Shown here: one piece after another, positions 13,826-20,860 of the stretch
Numbering within the stretch: the first letter of the stretch is position 1
Layout: each line of letters opens with the position of its first letter
Source: JAUMXJ01 sp041781135
Lineage (GTDB): Bacteria; Bacillota; Clostridia; Peptostreptococcales; Acidaminobacteraceae
Assembly (NCBI GenBank): GCA_041781135.1
Contig: JBHAZV010000022.1
Location: 1-22,533, forward strand
Length of the DNA stretch: 22,533 bases
Reading direction: 5' to 3'
Made by a program: the position numbers and the translations under genes
Notes under the pieces: generated by a model
The model's input: only the letters and a program-made list of their open reading frames with translations
Databases searched by the model: none
What the model was told of the DNA's origin: nothing

Positions 13826-15646
13826 TTAGTCTACCACTTCGTAGTCTGCATCGTCAACCGAATCCTGCTTCGGCGCGTCGCCCGAAGCATTATTGGCAGC
13901 ATTTTCGGCAGCCTGCTGTTCGTAGAGCTTCTGCGCGATAGGCTGGAACGCATCCATAAGCGCCTTGAGATCTGCGCGTATCTTCTCTATGTCATCCCCG
14001 AGCATCGATGCCTTTAATGCTTCGATTTTTGAGCGGACTTCAGACTTCTGCGCTTCATCAGCTTTATCACCGATATCTTCGAGCGATTTTTCTATCTCGT
14101 AGATCATATTATCCGCCTTGTTCTTTTCTTCGATGAGCTGTCTGCGCTTATTATCTTCCTCTGCGTATTTTTCGGCTTCCTTGACCTTTTTGTCAATTTC
14201 TTCCTTCGAGAGATTTGTGCTTGCCGTGAGAGTTATATGCTGTGATTTGCCCGTACCCATATCCTTTGCGGATACATTGACTATGCCGTTTGCATCGATG
14301 TCGAAAGTGACTTCTATCTGCGGAACGCCTCTCCTTGCAGGAGGAATTCCATCGAGTCTAAACTCTCCGAGCGGAATATTGTCGTCCGCCATCTGCCTTT
14401 CGCCCTGCAGCACTTTTATGTCCACGGCAGTCTGATTATCTGCGGCTGTGGAGAATATCTGCGACTTCTTTGTAGGAATTGTAGTATTTCGCTCTATAAG
14501 CTTCGTAAACACCTTTCCGTATGTCTCGATACCGAGAGAAAGCGGCGTAACATCAAGAAGAAGAATATCTTTGACATCGCCGGAGAGCACACCGCCCTGA
14601 ATAGCTGCACCAAGCGCTACAACTTCATCCGGATTGATTCCCTTGTGAGGATCCTTGCCGGTAAATTTCTTTACAGCCTCCTGCACGGCAGGGATTCGGG
14701 TAGAACCGCCTACAAGAATAACCTGCGCAAGGTCGCCCGCAGAAAGTCCGGCATCCTGGAGCGCCTTCTTAGAAGGTTCGATAGTCTTGTCGACAAGATG
14801 CTTTGTAAGCTGATCGAACTTTGCCCTTGTGAGGTCAATATTAAGATGGAGAGGTCCTTCGGCTGTGGCAGTGATAAACGGCACATTGATATTTGTAGTC
14901 ATCGTAGACGAAAGCTCCATTTTCGCCTTTTCCGACGCCTCCTTCAGCCTTTGATGCGACATCTTATCAGATCTCAGATCCACTCCGTGCTCAGATTTGA
15001 ATGTGTCGGCGATATAATCCATAACAACTTTATCGAAATCGTCGCCGCCGAGCAGGTTATTTCCGTTTGTCGCAAGAACCTCAAAAACGCCGTCACCTAT
15101 TTCGAGTATCGATACGTCGAAAGTACCTCCTCCGAGGTCATAAACCATGATTTTGTGATTCTTGTCAGTTTTGTCGAGACCATAAGAAAGTGCCGCCGCA
15201 GTAGGTTCGTTGATAATTCGCTTTACTTCCAGACCTGCAATTCTACCCGCATCTTTTGTCGCCTGCCTCTGAGCATCGCTGAAATAAGCCGGCACTGTGA
15301 TTACTGCCTCTGTAACCTTTTCGCCGAGATAACTCTCTGCATCTGCTTTGAGTTTCTGTAGAATGATTGCAGATATATCCTGCGGTGTATATACCTTATC
15401 GTCGATATGTATCTTTCTGTCGCGACCCATATCTCTCTTTATAGAGCTGATAGTCCTGTCAGGATTTGTGATAGCCTGTCTCTTTGCTGTTTCGCCGACA
15501 AGTCTTTCGCCATTTTTTGTAAATGCTACTATCGAAGGCGTAGTCCTATTGCCCTCTGCGTTCGGAATCACTACCGAACTGCCCCCCTCAAGCACCGCGA
15601 CACATGAGTTTGTTGTGCCAAGGTCGATTCCAATAATTTTTCCCAT
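13826..15646 (-). CDS. dnaK: Chaperone protein DnaK (Hsp70)
   Basis: DnaK is the ATP-dependent Hsp70 chaperone. The nucleotide-binding domain begins with IIGIDLGTTNSC and contains VITVPAYFSDAQRQATKDAG, INEPTAAALSYGLD, VYDLGGGTFDVSILEIGDG and ILVGGSTRIPAVQ. The substrate-binding domain includes LLLDVTPLSLGIETYG and FRLDGIPPARRGVPQIEVTFDIDANGI. An alpha-helical lid follows, then an Ala/Asn/Asp-rich tail ending in DYEVVD. At 606 residues it is typical of Gram-positive DnaK, and it lacks the long insertion of Proteobacteria. The ATG has AGGAGG six bases upstream. It lies between grpE and dnaJ and should be repressed by HrcA through the CIRCE site upstream of hrcA. Confidence 0.99.
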   Translation of the reverse strand: MGKIIGIDLGTTNSCVAVLEGGSSVVIPNAEGNRTTPSIVAFTKNGERLVGETAKRQAITNPDRTISSIKRDMGRDRKIHIDDKVYTPQDISAIILQKLKADAESYLGEKVTEAVITVPAYFSDAQRQATKDAGRIAGLEVKRIINEPTAAALSYGLDKTDKNHKIMVYDLGGGTFDVSILEIGDGVFEVLATNGNNLLGGDDFDKVVMDYIADTFKSEHGVDLRSDKMSHQRLKEASEKAKMELSSTMTTNINVPFITATAEGPLHLNIDLTRAKFDQLTKHLVDKTIEPSKKALQDAGLSAGDLAQVILVGGSTRIPAVQEAVKKFTGKDPHKGINPDEVVALGAAIQGGVLSGDVKDILLLDVTPLSLGIETYGKVFTKLIERNTTIPTKKSQIFSTAADNQTAVDIKVLQGERQMADDNIPLGEFRLDGIPPARRGVPQIEVTFDIDANGIVNVSAKDMGTGKSQHITLTASTNLSKEEIDKKVKEAEKYAEEDNKRRQLIEEKNKADNMIYEIEKSLEDIGDKADEAQKSEVRSKIEALKASMLGDDIEKIRADLKALMDAFQPIAQKLYEQQAAENAANNASGDAPKQDSVDDADYEVVD

Positions 15647-15676
15647 AAATTCCTCCTAAAATATATGTGTAATTTT

Positions 15677-16258
15677 TTACTTTGATACTTTAACCATAGA
15701 TGGTCTTATGACTTTTCCGTTCAATTTGTACCCTTTTTGCAGCACATCCACTACAATGCCCTCCTGTACTCCTTCAACTTCCTCGGTCATAACTGCATAA
15801 TGCTCATCGTGGTTAAATTCCATATCCTGAGCCTCTATCGGCTCAAGTCCATTGGCTTTCAGAACTTCGTCAAGAGATTTTTTAACAAGCACTATACCCT
15901 CGCGAAGTTTTTTATCTTCTGTCAAAGCCGAGCCTTCCACCGCTCTTTCGATATTGTCTATCACGCTTAACATATCGGTGATAAGCCTTTCATTGCCGTA
16001 CTTTATCAGCTCCGCCTTTTCTTTTTCAACACGCTTTTTATAATTCTGAAACTCCGCATTTAACCTGAGATATCGTTCCTTTGCCTCTGCACACTCTTCC
16101 TCCGCGCTCTTTTCGGCTGCACCTGACTCTGTTTCGATATTTGCACCAGAATTTGCACCGGCATCCGCCTCACATGCACCTGCAGATTTTTCGGTATTTT
16201 GTTCTGCGGAATTACTTGCTTCTTTATTCCCAACTTCTTTTTTCACATGTTCCTCCAT
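15677..16258 (-). CDS. grpE: Nucleotide exchange factor GrpE
   Basis: GrpE promotes ADP release from DnaK. The family core is present: ERYLRLNAEFQNYKKRVEKEKAELIKYGNERLITDMLSVIDNIERA forms the long dimeric helix, and the C-terminal beta domain ends in GYKLNGKVIRPSMVKVSK. The first 60 residues are acidic, Ala/Glu-rich and disordered-looking. The start is ambiguous. The ATG at 16258 has no Shine-Dalgarno sequence, but its own first codons contain GGAGGA, which is well placed for a GTG at 16246 (codon 5). It begins five bases after the hrcA stop. Confidence 0.97.
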   Translation of the reverse strand: MEEHVKKEVGNKEASNSAEQNTEKSAGACEADAGANSGANIETESGAAEKSAEEECAEAKERYLRLNAEFQNYKKRVEKEKAELIKYGNERLITDMLSVIDNIERAVEGSALTEDKKLREGIVLVKKSLDEVLKANGLEPIEAQDMEFNHDEHYAVMTEEVEGVQEGIVVDVLQKGYKLNGKVIRPSMVKVSK

Positions 16259-16263
16259 TTATA

Positions 16264-17268
16264 TTAAAGGTAAATCCCCGAATATGCCTCAGTAAGCGCT
16301 CTTGCGTACCCCGACACGAGTTCGCAGTTTTGTTCGTAATCCATTCTTTTAGGTCCGATAATGCCAATATAACCTCTATCAGTGCCCATATACCCAAACT
16401 CCGTGCATATAATCGCATAGTCCTGAAGTTCTTTTTCTGTAAACTCCGTTCCTATCTTTATGCCGAGGCGAGGCCTGCCGGCTTTTGCAATATCGGCAAA
16501 AATCCTGTAAAGCGATTCCTTATCGTCCAGATAACCCAGAAACTCTCTGAGCTGCTCTGTGGTGCGTATGCTTTCATTTTCGAGCAAACCTTTCGTTCCG
16601 CCGACTATTATCTCGGAAGTTCTTACAGTCTTGAGCGCCTCTCGCAGCGTGGGTATAAAATACTCAAGCTCCGAGCTCTGCACTCGCTTTACCGCCCTTA
16701 CGTCCATATCCTCGACCGATTTACCTCTAAAGCTGTCGAGCAATATTTCCGCCATCGAGTCGAGCTCCGCCTGCCCGAGTCCGCTGCTTATCTCCGCATA
16801 CCTGAGCTTTCCTTCACCTGCAACCACTATCATTAACACTTTTGAATGGTACACCTTGACAAGTTTGAGATTTTCGAGCTTTGCTTTTCCAAAACTCGGC
16901 AGACACACCACGGCAACTGCACCCGTCTGCTCACTCAGGAGCTCTGACGCCCTATGCGCCAGGTTGTCTCCACGCTCTACCAACGCCGACTGAAGTCTCG
17001 AATACATACCTGCGCGCAACCTGTCAAAATTCAGAATGCTGTCCACAAAGAATCTGTAGCCAAGGTCGGAAGGCACTCTCCCAGCTGAAGTGTGAGGTTG
17101 AAATAAGAATCCGAGCTCTTCCAAATCCGCCATCTCATTGCGTATGGTCGCCGGACTCGTTCCAATGAGATATTTTCTGGAAATCGTCCTTGAACCGACC
17201 GGTTGGGCGCTTTCCAAAAAATCGTTTATTATAGCCTCTAAAATTTTGAGCTTTCTCTCGGTTAACAT
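16264..17268 (-). CDS. hrcA: Heat-inducible transcription repressor HrcA
   Basis: HrcA binds CIRCE operators and represses class I heat-shock genes. The N-terminal winged helix shows LKILEAIINDFLESAQPVGSRTISR and SPATIRNEMADLEELGFLFQPHTSAGRVPSDLGYRFFVD. The GAF-like dimerisation and inserted domains follow, with LLDSFRGKSVEDM and the late GYIGIIGPKRMDYEQNCELV near the C-terminus. The start is the ATG at 17268, with GGAGG five bases upstream, giving 334 residues; the GTG two codons earlier is too close to that site. A CIRCE element lies 29 bases upstream of the ATG, so it regulates itself. Confidence 0.97.
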   Translation of the reverse strand: MLTERKLKILEAIINDFLESAQPVGSRTISRKYLIGTSPATIRNEMADLEELGFLFQPHTSAGRVPSDLGYRFFVDSILNFDRLRAGMYSRLQSALVERGDNLAHRASELLSEQTGAVAVVCLPSFGKAKLENLKLVKVYHSKVLMIVVAGEGKLRYAEISSGLGQAELDSMAEILLDSFRGKSVEDMDVRAVKRVQSSELEYFIPTLREALKTVRTSEIIVGGTKGLLENESIRTTEQLREFLGYLDDKESLYRIFADIAKAGRPRLGIKIGTEFTEKELQDYAIICTEFGYMGTDRGYIGIIGPKRMDYEQNCELVSGYARALTEAYSGIYL

Positions 17269-17296
17269 ACTCACCTCCTCTGAGATTTATTTATTG

Positions 17297-17323
17297 TTAG
17301 CAGTCGTTTATGACGAGTGCTAA
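17297..17323. promoter_or_regulatory. CIRCE operator (HrcA binding site)
   Basis: TTAGCAGTC (17297-17305), nine spacer bases, then GAGTGCTAA (17315-17323). This matches the consensus inverted repeat TTAGCACTC-N9-GAGTGCTAA with one mismatch, in the left arm on the + strand. It lies between the promoter and start codon of hrcA, the usual place for autoregulation of the hrcA-grpE-dnaK-dnaJ operon. It is the only CIRCE seen in the window. Confidence 0.95.
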
Positions 17324-17331
17324 CTGTGTAT

Positions 17332-17360
17332 AATATATTCCCGTCCAAATTGTTTGTCAA
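17332..17360 (-). promoter_or_regulatory. Sigma-A-type promoter of the hrcA operon
   Basis: On the minus strand a perfect -35 box TTGACA (17355-17360) is followed by a 17-base spacer and the -10 box TATATT (17332-17337), one mismatch from consensus. Transcription would begin at about 17325, at the edge of the CIRCE element, so bound HrcA would block initiation. The hemW stop codon is 33 bases upstream of the -35 box. Confidence 0.85.
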
Positions 17361-17393
17361 CACCAAAAATAGAATTTGTCAGTAAATTAACAA

Positions 17394-18659
17394 CTAATTC
17401 ACAAAATCAGAGTCCATCGATTTTTCTATTTCCCGAATGATGCTTACATACGCAGAATTACTGATGTCGAAGCCTCTATCGGTAAAAAACATTCTGTTTC
17501 CTGCAGAATTGAAAGCCAAAACGCCGCCCTCGACCATCATCCGCACCGATTTAAGGGCGCTCAGCTCTACGCCGAATCTAATTCTAAAGTCGGCAGTATC
17601 CAGACCTTCAGACATTCTTAGCGGAAGCGTAAGCGCCTCGACCATTCTGTCATATTCCGTAAGTTTAACTACGCTTGCCGCCGCAAATTCTGTATCATTT
17701 GAAGAATCGCACCCCCGGCTTGCGCCGCGAGCATCGGCACTGCTGTACGCGCCGCCCACACTGCACACACCGCCTGCAAGAATATATTTATTCAAATCGG
17801 AAACATTTGTGCGCCTGCAAATGCCGTCATATGAAGCCGCCGCCGGACCAATTCCCACATATTTTTCGCCCGTCCAATATGCGAGGTTATGTCTGCTTTC
17901 GAAACCCGAACGCGCAAAATTGCTTATTTCATACCTATTAAAGCCGCAGGATTTAAGACGCGATTTCAAATATTCAAATAAATCCCGCTCCGAATCCTCG
18001 TCAAGCTGCGAAATTTTGGAGCCAAAATATTCAAGCGAATATACGGAAATATGTTTTGCATACTTATCCGCAAGCGCTGCGAACTCGTCAGCATCTGCCG
18101 TAGTTTGCCCGGCGAATCCCGTAATAAAATCAAATGATAGATTTGTGATACCATACTTTATCAGAAGCTCCGCCGAATTTACGACATCGCTGTAAAGATG
18201 ACGTCTGCCGATGCTTTTAAGTACCGCGTCGCTCGTGCTCTGGACGCCGAGACTCGCGCGGTTTACTCCAAACGAAGCGAGCACTCGCACCCTGTCCTTT
18301 GTAACCAGTTCGGGATTAAGCTCAACAGTATATTCAAAATCACTGTACTTGTTTCTGCCGCGCTCGGCATCCTCTCTAAAAATGGAAAGCAGACTTCGGA
18401 GCTGTCCAGCATCAAAAACATTTGGAGCACCTCCGCCGATATATATCGATTTTACTCTGGCCGCGCCGGATTCCGCAGCTTCAGACCGCGCGGCTGCAGC
18501 GGATCCAAAAGCACTGCCCGAAAGCGGCGCTACTCTGCGCAAATACTCTTCTCTCAAGGCGGAAATATACTGCGGAATTTTATCGAGGCTGCCTACAGAA
18601 TAAAAGCTGCAATAATAGCACTTGGACAGGCAAAAAGGAACATGTACGTAAATTCTCAC
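17394..18659 (-). CDS. hemW: HemW-type radical SAM heme chaperone (coproporphyrinogen III oxidase-like)
   Basis: HemW is a radical SAM protein related to HemN; characterised homologues bind and deliver heme rather than oxidise coproporphyrinogen. The N-terminus IYVHVPFCLSKCYYCSFYS carries the cluster motif CX3CX2C (Cys10, 14, 17). YIGGGAPNVFD, ELNPELVTKDRVRVLASFGVNRASLGVQS and LSFDFITGFAGQT follow, and NRYEISNFARSGFESRHNLAYW is typical of the family. The C-terminal domain includes LTLPLRMSEGLD. The length of 421 residues is above the usual roughly 375-380. Two low-complexity inserts, encoded near 18455-18530 (Ser/Ala-rich) and 17684-17780 (Gly/Ser/Ala/Asp-rich), account for it. The start is GTG, with only a weak upstream ribosome site. 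It lies 29 bases from lepA. Confidence 0.93.
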   Translation of the reverse strand: MRIYVHVPFCLSKCYYCSFYSVGSLDKIPQYISALREEYLRRVAPLSGSAFGSAAAARSEAAESGAARVKSIYIGGGAPNVFDAGQLRSLLSIFREDAERGRNKYSDFEYTVELNPELVTKDRVRVLASFGVNRASLGVQSTSDAVLKSIGRRHLYSDVVNSAELLIKYGITNLSFDFITGFAGQTTADADEFAALADKYAKHISVYSLEYFGSKISQLDEDSERDLFEYLKSRLKSCGFNRYEISNFARSGFESRHNLAYWTGEKYVGIGPAAASYDGICRRTNVSDLNKYILAGGVCSVGGAYSSADARGASRGCDSSNDTEFAAASVVKLTEYDRMVEALTLPLRMSEGLDTADFRIRFGVELSALKSVRMMVEGGVLAFNSAGNRMFFTDRGFDISNSAYVSIIREIEKSMDSDFVN

Positions 18660-18688
18660 TGCATTAACCAGCCAATATACACCCCGGA

Positions 18689-20503
18689 CTACTTTCCTTC
18701 GTCATACTTCAGCACTGCAAGGAACGCCTGCTGCGGCACTTCTACGCTTCCCATCTGACGCATTCGTTTTTTACCTTCTTTCTGCTTTTCAAGCAGCTTT
18801 TTCTTTCGAGTTATGTCGCCGCCGTAGCACTTAGCCAGGACATCCTTGCGCAGCGCGGATATAGTTTCTCGCGCTATAACCTTTGAGCCCACCGCCGCCT
18901 GTATCGGTATCATAAACATCTGGCGCGGAATTTCTTCTTTGAGGCGCTCACAAATAATCCTGCCCCTGTCCGCAGCCTTGGTTCGGTGTACTATAAGCGA
19001 AAAAGCGTCTATCAGCTCCTTATTGAGCAAAATATCGAGTTTTACAAGGTCAGAAGCCCTGTATTCCTTAAAATCATAATCCAGCGAACCATAGCCGCGC
19101 GTCTTGGATTTAAGCGCGTCGAAAAAATCGTATATAACTTCATTAAGCGGGAGGTCATATCTGAGAACCACTCTGCGTTCATCGAGATAATCCATCGACA
19201 GCAGTTCCCCACGCCTGTTTTGACAGAGCTCCATAATATTGCCGACATAATCGTTCGGAACGATTATTTTAGCTGAGACAATAGGTTCCTCCATCATCTC
19301 GATCTCTGTCATATCAGGGAGATTCGAAGGATTTTGTATCATAAGTACCGAGCCGTCTTTTTTAGTGACCCTGTAAATAACACTCGGAGCCGTAGCTATC
19401 AGATCGAGATCAAATTCTCTGTCTATCCTCTGCTGAATTATTTCAAGATGCAGCAAGCCCAAAAATCCGCACCTGAAGCCATAGCCGAGCGCCACAGAGG
19501 TTTCCGGCTCAAAAGACAGCGCAGAATCGTTGAGCTGCAATTTTTCGAGCGCATCGCGTATCACCTCGTAGCTTTCGCCTTCCACAGGATAAAAACCGCA
19601 GTAAACCATTGGAACAGCCTGTTTATATCCGGGCAGCGCCTCGGCGGTAGGCCGTTCAGCGAGAGTTACCGTATCGCCAACCCGACAGTCGCGGACATTT
19701 TTAATGCTTGCAGTAAAATATCCCACCTCACCCGCCGAAAGCGAGCCGACCTGCACCTGATGGGGAGCGCTGATGCCGACTTCGGTCACTTCAAATACTC
19801 CGCCGCCCGCCATCATTTTAATTTTGTCGCCCTTTTTTATGCAGCCTTCAAAAACTCTGATGTAAACCACCGCTCCGCGATAGCTATCGTATATCGAGTC
19901 AAAAATCAGCGCCTTTAGCGGTGCGTTCTCGTCGCCGCTCGGCGCAGGTATATCCGCAAGTATTTTTTCGAGCACAGCGCGGATATTCTTTCCTTCCTTG
20001 GCGGAAATTTGAGGCGCATCCTCTGCCGGAATGCCCACAAGATCTTCTATTTCGGCTATCACCGCCTCCGGTCTTGCGCTTGGCAGATCAATTTTATTCA
20101 GTACGGGAACGATTTCGAGCCCCTGCGCATCGGCGAGATATACATTCGCCATAGTCTGCGCCTCGACTCCCTGAGATGCGTCCACAACCAGTACTGCGCC
20201 CTCGCATGCAGCAAGGGAGCGCGACACTTCGTAATTAAAGTCCACATGCCCCGGAGTATCGATAAGATTGAGTATGTATTCGCCTCCATCGTCGGCATTA
20301 TAGACCAATCTCGTAGAAGTAAGCTTTATTGTGATGCCGCGTTCGCGTTCGAGATCCATGCTGTCGAGCACCTGGCTCTTCATTTCCCTCGCGCTAAGAG
20401 TGCCCGTCTCCTCGATCAGCCTGTCTGCCAATGTAGACTTGCCATGATCGATATGGGCGATTATAGAAAAGTTTCTGATTTTCTTCTGTCGTTCTGAGCT
20501 CAT
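18689..20503 (-). CDS. lepA: Elongation factor 4 (LepA)
   Basis: LepA is a ribosome-associated translational GTPase. G motifs are AHIDHGKST (residues 16-24), RERGITIK, DTPGHVDFNYEV and NKIDLPSARPE. The C-terminal part contains GFRCGFLGLLHLEI and the LepA-specific end LAKCYGGDITRKKKLLEKQKEGKKRMR. The start is placed at the ATG at 20503, giving 604 residues, the family length (about 600). The frame continues 20 codons upstream to a TTG, but that stretch contains a TATAAT box and no ribosome site. No Shine-Dalgarno sequence precedes the chosen ATG either, so the mRNA may be leaderless. hemW follows in the same direction. Confidence 0.97.
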   Translation of the reverse strand: MSSERQKKIRNFSIIAHIDHGKSTLADRLIEETGTLSAREMKSQVLDSMDLERERGITIKLTSTRLVYNADDGGEYILNLIDTPGHVDFNYEVSRSLAACEGAVLVVDASQGVEAQTMANVYLADAQGLEIVPVLNKIDLPSARPEAVIAEIEDLVGIPAEDAPQISAKEGKNIRAVLEKILADIPAPSGDENAPLKALIFDSIYDSYRGAVVYIRVFEGCIKKGDKIKMMAGGGVFEVTEVGISAPHQVQVGSLSAGEVGYFTASIKNVRDCRVGDTVTLAERPTAEALPGYKQAVPMVYCGFYPVEGESYEVIRDALEKLQLNDSALSFEPETSVALGYGFRCGFLGLLHLEIIQQRIDREFDLDLIATAPSVIYRVTKKDGSVLMIQNPSNLPDMTEIEMMEEPIVSAKIIVPNDYVGNIMELCQNRRGELLSMDYLDERRVVLRYDLPLNEVIYDFFDALKSKTRGYGSLDYDFKEYRASDLVKLDILLNKELIDAFSLIVHRTKAADRGRIICERLKEEIPRQMFMIPIQAAVGSKVIARETISALRKDVLAKCYGGDITRKKKLLEKQKEGKKRMRQMGSVEVPQQAFLAVLKYDEGK

Positions 20504-20512
20504 AGTAAGTGG

Positions 20513-20521
20513 ATTATAACA
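20513..20521 (-). promoter_or_regulatory. Extended -10 promoter for lepA, possibly giving a leaderless mRNA
   Basis: On the minus strand TG-T-TATAAT (20521-20513) is a perfect extended -10 element. The last base of TATAAT is nine bases from the lepA ATG, so the expected start point falls at or just before the start codon. No convincing TTGACA box is found 16-18 bases upstream, which fits an extended -10 promoter. Confidence 0.6.
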
Positions 20522-20604
20522 TATTTGCTCTTTATGAAGCATACAAATTCGCAACCAATCCAAATCCGAAAAAATTGCATTTTAGCTCGCAGCAATAAAT
20601 GTTC

Positions 20605-20634
20605 TTAACATTAACGCATAAATAATCGTATAAT
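20605..20634 (+). promoter_or_regulatory. Sigma-A-type promoter of the peptide cassette
   Basis: TTAACA (20605-20610, one mismatch from TTGACA), an 18-base spacer and a perfect TATAAT (20629-20634) lie 30 bases upstream of the peptide gene's ATG. The expected transcript starts near 20641 and has a short leader holding the ribosome site AAAGGAGGT (20652-20660). It diverges from the lepA promoter about 90 bases away. Confidence 0.75.
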
Positions 20635-20664
20635 GATAACAAATGATTTTAAAAGGAGGTCTTT

Positions 20665-20838
20665 ATGGAAATTATCAATCCAGACGGTATAGGCGGAAAT
20701 CCATTTGGTGATATTCAGCCAATGGGATGTGGAACATCGCCCCCTCCGCCACCATTTGTATTCGGTGGCGGAGGGGGCGATGTTCCGCCCGAATGTGCGG
20801 CAGTTGTAATCTGTTATGTAGATTGCCCTATCTTTTAA
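20665..20838 (+). CDS. Candidate RiPP precursor peptide (57 aa, four Cys, Pro5 and Gly5 runs)
   Basis: An ATG four bases after a near-perfect Shine-Dalgarno sequence (AAAGGAGGT) opens a 57-codon frame ending in TAA. The N-terminal 20 residues (MEIINPDGIGGNPFGDIQPM) could be a short leader. The rest has Cys22, a Pro5 run (26-30), a Gly5 run (34-38) and a hydrophobic tail with Cys44, Cys50 and Cys54 ending in DCPIF. There is no signal peptide. It is followed after 22 bases by an S41-family lipoprotein peptidase and then by a radical SAM/SPASM-like protein. That arrangement and the Cys spacing suggest a substrate for thioether or other radical SAM modification. I do not recognise the peptide family. 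A perfect 23-bp inverted repeat lies inside the gene. Confidence 0.65.
   Translation: MEIINPDGIGGNPFGDIQPMGCGTSPPPPPFVFGGGGGDVPPECAAVVICYVDCPIF
20731..20786. repeat. 23-bp perfect inverted repeat inside the peptide gene
   Basis: The left arm (20731-20753, starting GGAACATCGCCCCC) and right arm (20764-20786, ending GGGGGCGATGTTCC) are exact reverse complements, separated by a ten-base loop. The arms encode GTSPPPPP and GGGGGDVP, so the Pro and Gly runs are two strands of one palindrome. No U-tract follows, so it is not a standard terminator. The arms are strongly GC-rich in an AT-rich neighbourhood. Confidence 0.95.
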
Positions 20839-20860
20839 CTAACTTTTAGGGGAAGTATCA

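Noticed and set aside
14645..15361. 238-codon + strand ORF
   Set aside because: It is exactly antisense to dnaK, a highly conserved gene with biased codons that often leaves long open antisense frames.
16081..16836. 251-codon + strand ORF
   Set aside because: Antisense to grpE and hrcA and spanning their junction; no ribosome site or family motif.
17437..18195. 252-codon + strand ORF
   Set aside because: Antisense to hemW, whose radical SAM motifs fix the real frame.
20504..20563. LepA start at the upstream TTG
   Set aside because: It would add 20 residues absent from the family, has no ribosome site, and overlaps the -10 element.
20731..20786. Rho-independent terminator
   Set aside because: The hairpin is very strong, but no U-tract follows and it lies in the middle of a frame with a strong ribosome site and in-frame stop.
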